Shown: one piece after another, positions 1-9,908 of the stretch
How positions within the stretch are numbered: position 1 is the stretch's first letter
Layout of the letters: each line of letters opens with the position of its first letter
Assembly (NCBI GenBank): GCA_905160935.1
Contig: CAJHZI010000463.1
Span: 802,001 to 866,000 of the forward strand
Direction of reading: 5' to 3'
Length of the DNA stretch: 64,000 nt
Source: Enchytraeus crypticus
Taxonomy: Eukaryota; Annelida; Clitellata; Enchytraeida; Enchytraeidae
Notes under the pieces: generated by a model
What the model was told of the DNA's origin: nothing
Databases searched by the model: none
What the model saw: the letters and a program-made list of their open reading frames with translations, nothing else
Made by a program: the position numbers and the translations under genes

Positions 1-163
1 TGATAATTAAATTACTTAAATTTCTCAAATTAATGGGAATTGCACATTAATCAATAATTAATATTACAAATGCAATACTGAAAGCCATCAGCAGACTGCA
101 CACAGTTTATTCTTTGCTACTGTCATGCAATGAATAAAATATATTAAAGGCACAATATATATA

Positions 164-164
<1 letters not shown>

Positions 165-213
<49 letters not shown>
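165..213. repeat. (TA)n microsatellite
   Basis: Uninterrupted TA run. Further TA runs: 37634-37735, 43803-43846 and 53085-53150 (then TG). Confidence 0.9.
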
Positions 214-217
<4 letters not shown>

Positions 218-257
218 CAGAATAGGGGATTAAACCCAAAGATTGGCTGATTACTAA

Positions 258-380
258 TGGACTGAGCCAATGGCTTGTTGGCATGTTGTTCGACTGCGGA
301 ACAGTAATTGCAGGGTTCAAATCCAGTGCTCTCCCCGTCACTGACATGCCTTCGCGCAGGAAACTGATGCTATACTTGGC
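258..380 (+). repeat. tRNA-SINE family 1, divergent copy
   Basis: Has TTGTTCGACTGCGGA, the B box GGGTTCAAATCC and CCCGTCACTGACAT. Similar variant copies are at 11228-11355 (minus) and 32262-32392 (plus). Confidence 0.65.
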
Positions 381-872
381 ATAGAAAACATATTATCAGA
401 AGGAGAGAACAATTCAACAAATTAACCCGACGATGACATATTAAATAAGGCTAATCACAAGATATCAAATTCTCGCAAGTCTTTAGTTTATTCTAATATT
501 ATATTAGTCCAGTCTGGCGAAACCTTTGCTTTCGTTTATGTTCAGTTCTAAAAGCAATCATTACTGCCTACAAAATATACGCTGAATGACTATAATACGG
601 ATTCCAAGAAATTGCGAATTCTTATTATAAGAAATTACAAAACTTATTCACATTTGCTAAATATATGATGGCGTTTAACGATGAAAAACACAATAACCTT
701 CGTCTCTTTAAATTTAGCAAATTTATAGCACCTCACATAATATAAAATTAAAATATCTTTACCTGTAGTGTTAATAAATTATGTTTCTTTAGTAATAATT
801 ATAATAGCTACCTCAGACTCTTCCAATATAAAAGTTTTATGCGGAACCTGACTTGATACAGGTTTTTGTATA

Positions 873-1013
873 AAAAAGCTGGTAAAGCTAAGGTTAACGT
901 CAGTTTCCTCACTCGAAAGCGATGTCAGTGACGGGAGAGCCCAGGATTTGAACCCTTCACATACTGATCCGCGGTAGAGTATCTTACCGACTTCGCCACT
1001 GGCTCCAGCCAGT
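873..1013 (-). repeat. tRNA-SINE family 1, antisense copy of an inverted pair
   Basis: In RNA sense the family has an A box near TGGCGAAGTCGG, a B box GGTTCAAATCC, a CGTCACTGACATCGC core, and a 3' end GAGGAAACTGACGTTAAC with an AGCTTT-type tail. This copy has all parts. Confidence 0.85.
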
Positions 1014-1168
1014 CTTCGAGCCAGTGTATACTGGAACCAGTAACGATTACGGTATGGTACTCTACCGCGGATCAGTATGTAAGGGGTTCAAATCCTGGGC
1101 TATCCCGTCACTGACATCGCTCTCGAGTGAGGAAACAGACGTTAACATTAGCTTTTAACTTTTTATGC
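1014..1168 (+). repeat. tRNA-SINE family 1, sense copy of an inverted pair
   Basis: B box and 3' end intact. It abuts the antisense copy head to head, so the two can fold back. Confidence 0.82.
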
Positions 1169-1335
1169 TTGGTTTCAAACCCCGGACGAGCTGATCAGAG
1201 AGTAAAATCACGGACACTCCTAGGACCGGTCAATGTATAACGGATTAAACTGCCGATCGATTTAAGCACGTGAGTTCTAAATGATAGATGTCATCACGGA
1301 TGGTCATTTCAAGTTAATGTTTGCTTATCTTTTCG
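1169..1335 (+). repeat. tRNA-SINE family 2
   Basis: Begins near the B box (GGTTTCAAACCCCGG) directly after the family 1 inverted pair. Body and GGTCATTTCA 3' part visible. Confidence 0.7.
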
Positions 1336-1602
1336 TCTTTTATCGCTTTAACTGCAGTTAAACAATATGCAGCATTTGCAGGTGTATATCCTACTGATTT
1401 TTATTTCTATTATTGATTAATATTTCTGTTATTGCTTGATATTTTTGATATTGATTGTTATTTCTAATATTGATTTTTATTTCTGCTATTGATTGTATGC
1501 TTGTAATTTCTCTTATTGATTGCACTGATTGTTATTGACTGTTACTTCTGTGATAATATTAATTAGCTGTTACTTTTATATTGATTGTTATAATACTAAC
1601 AA

Positions 1603-1738
1603 CAACTATTAGAGTGCTACAGTCATCAATGACAACATAGAGCACTATTGAGACAAAATCAAGCCGGCGAGCAAAAGGAAGGTCCAAAAACGGTGCAAAT
1701 TTCAAAATCCAGAAAATCAGTCCAAAGTAGAGGGAATT
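1603..1738 (-). repeat. Dispersed ~125-bp element with TTA tail, copy 1
   Basis: Shares AGAGTGCTACAGTCATCAAT and CCAAAAACGGTGCAAAT with copies at 24445-24560 and 41175-41312. Its T-rich ATT/GTT tail lies on the minus strand. Confidence 0.7.
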
Positions 1739-1814
1739 AAAGTAATGGAATTAAAGAAAATATTTCTGATATTAATGCTAATGTGAGTCAATGCTATTGC
1801 TGCCACATGAACAG

Positions 1815-2013
1815 GTATTTTGAATTCGACGTGATCACTGTGGCCAGTGGAAACACGACTATACTCTTGACGCAGCCGACAGGTCTGTCGATGAACAGGG
1901 TCTATTTAATAGTCTACTGCAAGGTTCTTTACTCACTGATCATGTTTCTACTGCCGCTAGGGACACTGATCGTTCTCAACTATCAACTTATCAGTCTCCT
2001 GCGGCACACTAAG
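1815..2013 (+). CDS. GPCR exon: extracellular loop 2 and TM5
   Basis: Acceptor ag at 1813-1814 and donor gt at 2014. The exon enters in phase 2 and leaves in phase 0. It encodes YFEFDV... through LNYQLISLLRHTK. It has one N-glycosylation sequon (NTT) in the loop. Confidence 0.82.
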
Positions 2014-2152
2014 GTTTGAAAATCGATACAATTCATCAATAAGTCTGTAATAACATAATTTGTAATCATTTTAATAGATTAAGTATTTAACGAATATCGA
2101 TAGGATATATCAATAAGTCATTAATGACGTATTCTGAAATGATTTGTAATAG

Positions 2153-2194
<42 letters not shown>

Positions 2195-3611
2195 TAACGA
2201 ATGGGACTCATGTAGTGGTAGAACTGTTATCAGAATTCTGAAAATATTCGTATCTCGATAGGAAGTTTGTGATATCATCATTATATGAGGAAACTGACGT
2301 TAAACTTTTATTATTATAATTATTATTTTATTAACAATAATTTTATTACTATTATTACTATTATTTTTTTAGAAATTAATTTCATTATTTCCACTTTAAT
2401 TGAGCACAAATCATGCATATTTTTCAATTTAGAGGCGCCATTTTCGCACATCATTCCCACTCGTAACTCTATGATAGACAGACATAACACAACGGCACAC
2501 TGGGTCAGGAAGCACAGATGCTTGTTTAAGGCCCATTTCCTCCTTCCTCTCCATGGTTATTATTAATCATTGCCTTTTGATGGCGCATCAATTGCAGACG
2601 GCGCAGATTTAAGAATAACCTTCCATCACCCTGGAATTTTTCCTTTCCTAAGCTGTCAACACTCGGTCTTCCAAGGCGGTCACCCACAAAGTACTAACCG
2701 AAGTCGATATAGCTTAACTTCGGTAATTGACGCGCCACGAAACCAAGTGCGCTAAATCCCGCCGACAGACCTGTACTGTCTGAGCAAATAGCTATAAAAG
2801 TATAAATTTAAAATGCAATATAAAACTCACTTTAATCAAACACTTATTAGACAATAATGATACTTTAACAGGAAATGAGATCATTTAGTTTTTTGGAAAT
2901 TTCGGAAAGCATCTGCATTTCTACTTCTACTTTTGACGAGTTTATAATATCAGCAAATTTTAAAGAAAATATAAATTATATGTTTCTTTTGTATTGTTTT
3001 AATGGTGTTTAATCATAAAGTCATTTATTTATTTTCTCATGTAGAAGAAAAGATCCCAGTTGCTGGGAAGATCTTCCAAATCCTGTTCCACGGCTTCCAG
3101 CTCAGTGGTAGGAAGTTCCTCGGGTGGAACGAAATCAGAAGACGACATCACCTTCATGCTGGTCGTCGTCGTCCTCGTCTTCGTGGTCTGTCAAACCCCT
3201 GCCCTTGTGGCTCAGCTACTGCCGGGTCAAGGTCAGCGCTGCCCAAGCGTGTCCTTCTTCTACGGTCGCATCAGTGACCTCTTCGTTGTAGCCAACTCTT
3301 CCGTCAACTTCATCATCTACTGCCTGTGCAGCCAGACCTTCAGGCAGAACGTTCTGACAGTGTTGTGTATGAAAGGGAACCGGCAAACTGCTTGTCAATC
3401 GGGTAGGCGGAGTCAAATTGATCAGCCCACACGGTACGGGGCAACAGGAGGCGGGGCTGATAGGCCTGCAGAAGTTGTGATTGACATGCGACGTTCAGTG
3501 GTTGAAGGAAAGGGTGAGAATTGTGTGGAGAACGTTCGAGAGCAAATGGTTACTGATCCTAGCGTGCATGGGACAAATATGGTAGCCTTGTCTAAAGTTG
3601 CTCTTGTGTAG
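1815..3611 (+). CDS. Rhodopsin-class neuropeptide GPCR, FMRFamide-receptor-like, 3' part (TM5-TM7 and C-tail)
   Basis: Seen: two exons, 1815-2013 and 3045-3611, join in phase 0 and give about 254 residues ending at TAG. Residues 32-58 form TM5 with the preceding second extracellular loop. Residues 67-97 are a basic, Ser-rich third intracellular loop. TM6 (101-124) carries CQTP in place of CWxP. TM7 (140-160) contains NSSVNFIIY, where the usual NPxxY has Phe for Pro. Helix 8 starts at SQTFRQ, and about 90 residues of tail follow. Known: NFxIY-type TM7 and CxxP TM6 variants are typical of invertebrate FMRFamide-like peptide receptors. Inferred: a plasma-membrane G-protein-coupled receptor for a peptide. 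The first exon enters in phase 2 after an AG, so TM1-TM4 are encoded left of the window and any apparent Met start near 1783 is intronic. The ligand cannot be read from sequence. Confidence 0.85.
2152..2195. repeat. (ATT)n microsatellite
   Basis: Pure ATT run. AAT-type runs also at 54060-54185. Confidence 0.85.
2645..2765 (-). repeat. 5S rRNA-derived SINE or pseudogene
   Basis: The reverse complement reads GAAGTTAAGC, then CGGTTAGTACTTTGTGGGTG, then ACCGCCTTGGAAGACCGAGT, clearly 5S-like. Upstream, ATTTAGCGCACTTGG resembles a tRNA A box, so it may be a tRNA-5S chimera. Confidence 0.65.
3045..3611 (+). CDS. GPCR last exon: intracellular loop 3, TM6, TM7, C-tail
   Basis: Acceptor gtag ends at 3044. 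The exon starts with KKRSQLLGR and ends at TAG 3609-3611. TM6 and TM7 are unmistakable. The tail is hydrophilic with no obvious C-terminal PDZ motif. Confidence 0.85.
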   Translation, partial: KKRSQLLGRSSKSCSTASSSVVGSSSGGTKSEDDITFMLVVVVLVFVVCQTPALVAQLLPGQGQRCPSVSFFYGRISDLFVVANSSVNFIIYCLCSQTFRQNVLTVLCMKGNRQTACQSGRRSQIDQPTRYGATGGGADRPAEVVIDMRRSVVEGKGENCVENVREQMVTDPSVHGTNMVALSKVALV

Positions 3612-3984
3612 CCTCTTGAATCAGTTCTTTCGTTCCTTGCATCGTTTTAAGCTAAGAAGTTATAAATCTAGTTATTCTGTTCATTTCCACATCTGGAAGG
3701 AAATCGTTGGAGATGATTAAACTGAAATTCTAACATGTAGCTTAGGCTACTGCTTATCAGGCAAGCCTTTTACCCACCTGCCCATACAGTCGGCACGCTC
3801 AACCGGTACAAAACATCAACATATCTGGCGAGATGAAGTTGTAGGATTTGCAAGGAAAATAATTATTTAGAATCTCTATAAAAATCAAGAACTGAATGAG
3901 TTGGATGATACATGTTTATTATTTAACTCGTTAGAAAAATACTAATTGGTCAGTATGTTACATCCTGCTTTTGAGAAAATGCCA

Positions 3985-4105
3985 TATTAAGAGAGCAATG
4001 TGAAAGATGTGATGTAATGTTAAGAGAGCGATGTTAAAAATGTGATGTGACCTTTATGAGAGTGGTGTAGAAGATGTGATGCGACGCTAAGAGAGCAATA
4101 AGAAG
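3985..4105. repeat. ~35-bp tandem repeat
   Basis: Three to four units of AAGAGAGCAATGTGAAAGATG-like sequence (see 3990-4010), downstream of the GPCR. Confidence 0.7.
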
Positions 4106-4209
4106 GTATGGGAGAATTTTGTGGCAGAACTTTGAAGTGAAGCACTAATTTTCATTTTTCGTAGATTTTAAGTTCCAGTCTGGCAATGTACAGTTTATAT
4201 AACATTTTA

Positions 4210-4625
4210 CAAAAGTCTTTATCGACTGTATGTTTAGGTCGCCAATAGTGCTCTATTTTCTGTTCTCCTCTTCATGTCTACATATGAGTGAATATTTAAA
4301 TCATCTAACATTCCTAATATCGGTCTGCCTCTGCTTCTTTTTCTTTCCATTCTTCCTTCTACGAACTCTTTTAGTAAATTATCCCACGTAAGACTATATC
4401 CTATCCAACTCTTCTTCCTATTTCTTAATTCATTTATAAACTGTCTTTCAGCACTAACTCTCTCCGGGATTTCTTTAGCGACACTTTGGGCCAGCTAATC
4501 TTTACAATATTTCTTTCTTATCTACATTTCCAAGGCATATTTCTAATTTCTTGATGTCCTCCTTTCTTTTAGGACTATGTTACAGATCCATATAGTGCAG
4601 AGTTTTCACTAGCTTTATTTTAAAA
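4210..4625 (-). mobile_element. Truncated non-LTR retrotransposon (LINE), 3' part
   Basis: The reverse complement translates, with breaks, to LLKEFVEGRMERKRSRGRP, ILGMLDDL and DMKRRTEN, the C-terminal tail typical of animal LINE reverse-transcriptase proteins. Dead copy. Confidence 0.7.
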
Positions 4626-4836
4626 AAAGATAAGTAGGCCCATGTTTCATAGTATTGCTGTTTCAATTGTTTGTTTATAATTGATTTAATTCGCTCTTTT
4701 GAGGTTCAGATAAAGAATTCAAATTTGTTAATTTATAAGACCTGTACTTCAAGAAAGCAAACATAGACCATGTTTTACTGAATGAAACTAAGTTGAACAG
4801 TATTGCGTGCTTATTGTAACTGTAGCATGCCTAAAG

Positions 4837-4842
4837 AATAAA
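4837..4842 (+). promoter_or_regulatory. Possible polyadenylation signal of the GPCR
   Basis: AATAAA, 1.2 kb after the GPCR stop. If used, the 3' UTR would contain the antisense LINE fragment at 4210-4625. Chance occurrence is likely in AT-rich DNA. Confidence 0.25.
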
Positions 4843-6599
4843 CTCCAATTATCAGATCATTGGTTTTGAATCGTTGAAAATAAATGTGCGACAATTCGGC
4901 AAAAAAAGGGTGTTAAATTCAGCAATCACACATTTGAAATTATTGCTACTACATGAGAAATAGTCTGATATGGGGCCTATACGGGGCCTATGTGGGGTTT
5001 TTACGGGGTCCTAACGGGGTCCATATGGGATTTACATGACGACGGATATTGCTTTAAGCGACTTACCTAAATTTAGTTTCTAAGCAAATGCTGCTCTAAT
5101 GATTAGCTGATAGTACTAACATGAATTTTGTACTCTAGTTCTGACATTGCATTATTAATGAATTTCGTAAACAATGAGCCAGTAAGATTTCTAGAACTTG
5201 CCTTCGGTACCAGTAAAATATAAATACTACAAATATTAATAAATGTAACATGGGCAATACCAACGATCTTTATCTCTCTTCTACACAGAGTGCATACGCA
5301 CCAATGTAATAGGCCTACAGTTGTGAAAAAAGTTAAAGCTAAGTAAATGTGATTATAGAAAACCAAAATTTATTTATCAAAAAATTGAAATGAAATATTG
5401 AAAGCATTTGGAAATAGACCAAAAATGTGTGCAACTTTCCTGATGAAAACCTGCATACGGACGAATTGAAATACAGACATAGTGCGCCCTCTCTTAATGA
5501 TGACGTAAATATGAGCCATGTACTTGTAGCAAAGATCCTATAGACTATTATATACTAGTGTAGCTGTGACACGGGCAGTTCTAACAATCTTATTTTTAAA
5601 ATGATTAATTGATTCAATGTCTTTTATTAATAAGTCTACACAAGATGAATGAAGCACTGGACTGCATATCTAATGCAGATACAAAAATAGTTAAAGCTAA
5701 ACAAAGTGATTTATAAGAAAGCTGCGAATTTTGTGATCAAGAAATTAGGAATGATGTGGATTTGAAGACAGACACGAGAGAAAGAGAGAGAGAAAGAGAG
5801 ATAGTATTCTTTTATTAAGGAAGGAGTTCACCTTGACTTTTATACACTACGATAATATGATTAATGCATGTTAGATTAAAATTTTTAAATTGCTGCTTTA
5901 GTAACATTATTCATTTGCAAAATTGCCACTCACCAAACCCAATGTCTAACCAAAACCATAGAATTTGAGTCCAGCACAAAACACTACACGTTAGCGTAAG
6001 TTTCCTGTGTGTAGCTCATAAAAACTGTGGATTAATACAATTATATTCAGTTAAATTAGCTGTGAGCCTTAAATTTTAGGCTTAAAGTAAATAAGACTTG
6101 AGGCTTAAAGTACATCATGTAGCGTTTAATTTCTTACACTAACTCTAATATATGTATGGTATGGGCGCTGACACCTGCCGAATGAATTTAAATCTCAATA
6201 TCTATTGCCTGAGATGCCTTCGACTTGATGTGAAGACCTATAATAGGCAATAGGCCCATATGATACAAACTTCAAATCTTTTAAACTTCAAACTTCAAAT
6301 CTTTTATTAGTTTAATTAAGAATTAAAGTAAACCTCCATAATTTATTTCATTAAATATATCAGAACAAATAATATCGGTCAATCCCATAGAGATTTAAAC
6401 TTTACAGTTTACACACAGTAGCAATAACTGAAAGCACAAATCCAATGAATTTATTAAATTTAAGGACCGCCGTCGTTCTAAAACAAAGTCTTCAAGGTCC
6501 AATATTTATGTTCTACTATGTAGAAATACATCCTCTGATTAAAACTACAAATTAATGTAGTAAATTTAAAAAACTAAGATAAGGAAACTAGCGGGTATT

Positions 6600-6773
6600 A
6601 TCATTTCCTAGTTTCAAACGTTGAAAGATTTCATCGAAGTAAAATGGCTATGGAGAATCGATGTTAGATGATTTATAATAAATTCGTATATAGAGATGAA
6701 AGGGAGGCTGAGGATATACATTGTTTGAAAGAGCTATATGCCATGGACTTGCCCTAGGCATCATATTATGTGG

Positions 6774-6840
<67 letters not shown>

Positions 6841-6850
6841 AGAGAGAGAG

Positions 6851-6887
<37 letters not shown>

Positions 6888-6915
6888 AAGAAAGAAAGAA
6901 AGAGAGAGAGAGAGG
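6600..6915 (+). mobile_element. LINE 3' tail running into GA microsatellite
   Basis: KRAICHGLALGI-like end (GCTATATGCCATGGACTTGC), then about 138 bp of GA/GAAA repeats from 6778. Other tail remnants: 35815-35870 (minus), 22010-22135, 25000-25265 (weak), 46085-46225 and 48800-48925. Confidence 0.65.
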
Positions 6916-9022
6916 CAGAGCATGAATTACTAGATAACAAATATATATTATAGCTTAGATATATAATAGGTATTAATAGGCATAATGTAGATGCTATATA
7001 TAAAGGTGACTGTGGGCAAAGAGAACATATTTAAACTCCGGGTTCATTTGGTAACCTACTATGCGGCCGCTTTAGATGTGCAGTAGCCTACGTGTGTATA
7101 TGAGGTCGAAGTGTCATTACATATAATTACCGTATGCAGTCTATATTTTATTGAGTAATAATGGGTTTTGTTACAACTATTTTTCCATATTATTTATAGA
7201 AATAAGCGAACGCTGTTATATTTTTCTTGCACAACAAGTAAAGCAAGTGCTTGATATCAAGAAATCAGTGGCATTGAGCTTTTTGGTAGCGCTGAAATTG
7301 TGATTTTGGCTTAAATTTTTCGTTGTGGATACTGTTGAATACTGTTGATAAGTTGGGTAACGTAGGTGAAAATCTAGCGTAAAGAGCAATCAGATATCGA
7401 CCATATCTTAAAGGAAGCCCTACTATGAGAAACTAGCACTAGATACAGCATAAGTTAAGTTTCTAGAATATCGTTCATTCATCTCGTGGATAGGTTATGA
7501 TCAGTTAGGCTTTATGATGGAGTGGTTATCATTATCAAAGCATGAGACTAATTCTCTTAAAAATGCTACTAATGCAAAGCTACTGGAATAAGTATTAGAA
7601 TTTAAGTTTGGTAAGAATTATTTAATAGTATTGCTAATTAAACTTATCAATCAACTTTAACGAATTAGTCAATTTATAATGTGCAAATGTAGGCCTACTA
7701 GACAAATGTAAAATATTTAATTAGCGAAATCTTCGAAGGGTTCAGGCTTTGAAGAGTGAGACAGTTTAATGGAAATTCTTGAATAGGTAGCTAATTCGCG
7801 ATTTTAAAATTGTTTAAAACGAATATAAGCATTCTACCTAACTCGACCAGTACTTGGCTTTAATGATTTTTTAAAATAGTATTAATTTGAAATGTATACC
7901 AAACTTAAACGTAAAATAGTCGAGAAGCATTAATCTATTTGAGGTCTGCTAATTCATTAATGATTTACTATTATTATCGAAATGAGCAAATGAACGCTCG
8001 CAATTAACTACATAGGCCTATTGGGAGTTCGATCAGAAATGAAATAACAGAACAGATAGTAGTAATTGTTTCATCTGGTAAAGAACTGGTCGTATTTTTA
8101 AAGAAAAGGTCCAGAGAAAATCTAAAACTACAGTATTGCCGCAGCAGATCTTTGAAGTTAGGCAAATCATATAAGCAAATTGTAATTGAATGCTAAAGGT
8201 TTGCATAAGTTCAACTGAATAAATTCTATCTAATATTTGAAATGCGTATTCTGAACTAATAATGGCGATTTAATGAGTTTATTAATTATTTACTGAGTGA
8301 TTTAACTATTTATTAAGTGACTGTCTTAATATTAAATGCGAAAATCAATTCAATGACTTTAATTTTTAACTTTTTTTGTTTTCAAATTTTTTCAAGGACT
8401 ATGATATAGATTACAGTGTGTTAAGTTATATTGTCTATGCTTCAACTATAGCATAAATTTTACTTTGAAAATAGTCTGACTTTCATGAACATTTTCATTT
8501 CCTTCAAGAATACATGCTTTTTGTTATCTTTTCGAAAATAGTACAGTTTTTCTATTATTCTAACTCTACTCAGTATTAAAATCTTGTAATTCATGAAATT
8601 ATTATCAGATTATAAATGTTTGCCGATTGGATGGTCAGGGTCAGAGCACATTTTCATTTTAAGTTGGGAGACCAGGATTCGAATCTCAAATCTAAAGTGA
8701 GAGCCAAATCTGACGTGAATTTTCTGTCATGAAAGGAAATTAATGAGTCAGTGAATAGTCGAACATTGCATGAATTTGAACTCTTCATCTACTGATCAAT
8801 AATCGGACAATTTATCGACGTACTATAGGCTCAGATTTACTGTATCTTTCTGCTACTGTATCTTGGCCTACTGCTCTCATTTATTGCTACAATTCTAAAC
8901 TATCGAATAATGCACTAATCTTTTACAGTAGTGAATCGTATGACCTAAAATACTTTATAAAAGATTTCGACTACAAAAATTCATTTGGAAGTTTGACTTT
9001 TTCTAGACCTTCAAACACGAAT

Positions 9023-9265
9023 GTCTTAATAGCGTAGGGGTAACGTCATGAAATTTTAAATGACTGCTCCTGAGGTGAATTGAACCCTCGTGTGTTCGAA
9101 TCCCGGCCGCGCTGATCTGAGAGTAAAATCTCGGACATTCACTGGACTGGTTATACAGAAAATGGTATAAATTGCCTAAAGGTTTAAACATGTGGTATTA
9201 AAAAGTGATAGATGTTAACATAGTTGATCATTTCACTATAATACTTGTTTACTTTTTACGAAACT
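9023..9265 (+). repeat. tRNA-SINE family 2
   Basis: A box near TAGCGTAGGGGTAACG and B box TGTTCGAATCCCGG. The body has CTCGGACATTCACTGGACTG and a 3' part GTTGATCATTTCACTATAAT. Sister copies: 1169-1335, 23597-23765, 28224-28375 and 50308-50545, all on the plus strand. Confidence 0.8.
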
Positions 9266-9320
9266 ATTTAAACTAATTAATAAAACATACTCATTTTTAT
9301 AGAAATAAACTATGTGAAAT

Positions 9321-9908
9321 TTGCTTCAAGGTATAAATAAGCCGAAAATGAAAACCATGGATATTAATACTATGACTGCTTCAATGAACCTTCTGGATAT
9401 CAGACTAAAATGTCCGCATAATCGTCGTCGTTCAGGAGAATATCGAGCACTAACCTGTCTACGACATAATTCTAACAAAAATGTTGAAAATATGCAGAGA
9501 GTCGAATTCTCTCGGAATAAAAATAAGAACATAAATAATCAAAATCCCTTTTCTGTGTACATATTAAGTAAATGTCACGTGACTTCAAATATCTTCGTTC
9601 TTTTTCTTGTAATATTATGTAGTCCTTATTGCGAAACTAAGCTCAGTAAATACAACTCCCACAACAATTTCAAGTCACTTCACAAAACGCTGCCACATGA
9701 AAATCCTAATCCAATAGTGACACTGGATGAGGGCAGGATACAGGGATTCAGATATCAACTAGAGGACTTGGGACTATCCGGAGACGCCTTTCTGGGGATT
9801 CCTTTTGCTGAGCCGCCCGTTGGAGATTTGAGATTTCAGTATCCGGTTCCGGTGGCAAAGTGGAATCGAGTCATTGAAACAACGACCCTACCGAAAAGCT
9901 GCCATCAG
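9321..9908 (+). CDS. ache: Cholinesterase exon 1: leader and N-terminal strand region
   Basis: Open from an ATG at 9321. The family-like part starts near [15 protein letters not shown] and runs through [16 protein letters not shown] to SCHQ. Donor gtaggt at 9909, phase 0. The 90 residues before the hydrophobic segment are Asn/Lys/Arg-rich and unlike a normal leader. The real coding start may be a later Met (residue 58) or an unseen upstream exon. Confidence 0.75.

Larger units (their letters stand above)
1..1814. other. Non-coding stretch left of the first GPCR exon
   Basis: No coding exon recognised. It holds a (TA)n tract, an inverted SINE pair, a second-family SINE and one roughly 125-bp element. 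Presumed intron of the GPCR gene. Confidence 0.6.
3612..9320. other. Intergenic region between GPCR and cholinesterase
   Basis: No supported gene. Contents: a minisatellite near 4.0 kb, antisense LINE remnant 4210-4625, a GGGGCCTA-like short repeat at 4970-5030, LINE tail plus GA tract 6600-6915, and otherwise unique AT-rich DNA to 9020, where a SINE lies just upstream of cholinesterase exon 1. A degenerate tRNA-like remnant may lie at 8620-8720. Confidence 0.6.

Noticed and set aside
88-347. Small minus-strand proteins with YIYIYIY runs (also at 37.4-37.7 and 52.9-53.3 kb)
   Set aside because: They translate TA microsatellites and flanking SINE sequence; no splice or family support beyond the septin P-loop exon.
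2645-2765. Functional 5S rRNA gene
   Set aside because: Only part matches 5S, the head is foreign, and a diverged second copy shares that head.
6648-6953. RERERE and SLSLSL proteins (also at 22.1, 25.1, 31.8 and 62.8 kb)
   Set aside because: Translations of GA/TC microsatellites, open in several frames at once.
9023-9140. tRNA gene
   Set aside because: A and B boxes are present but no cloverleaf or acceptor stem, and the same body recurs at five sites; a SINE head.
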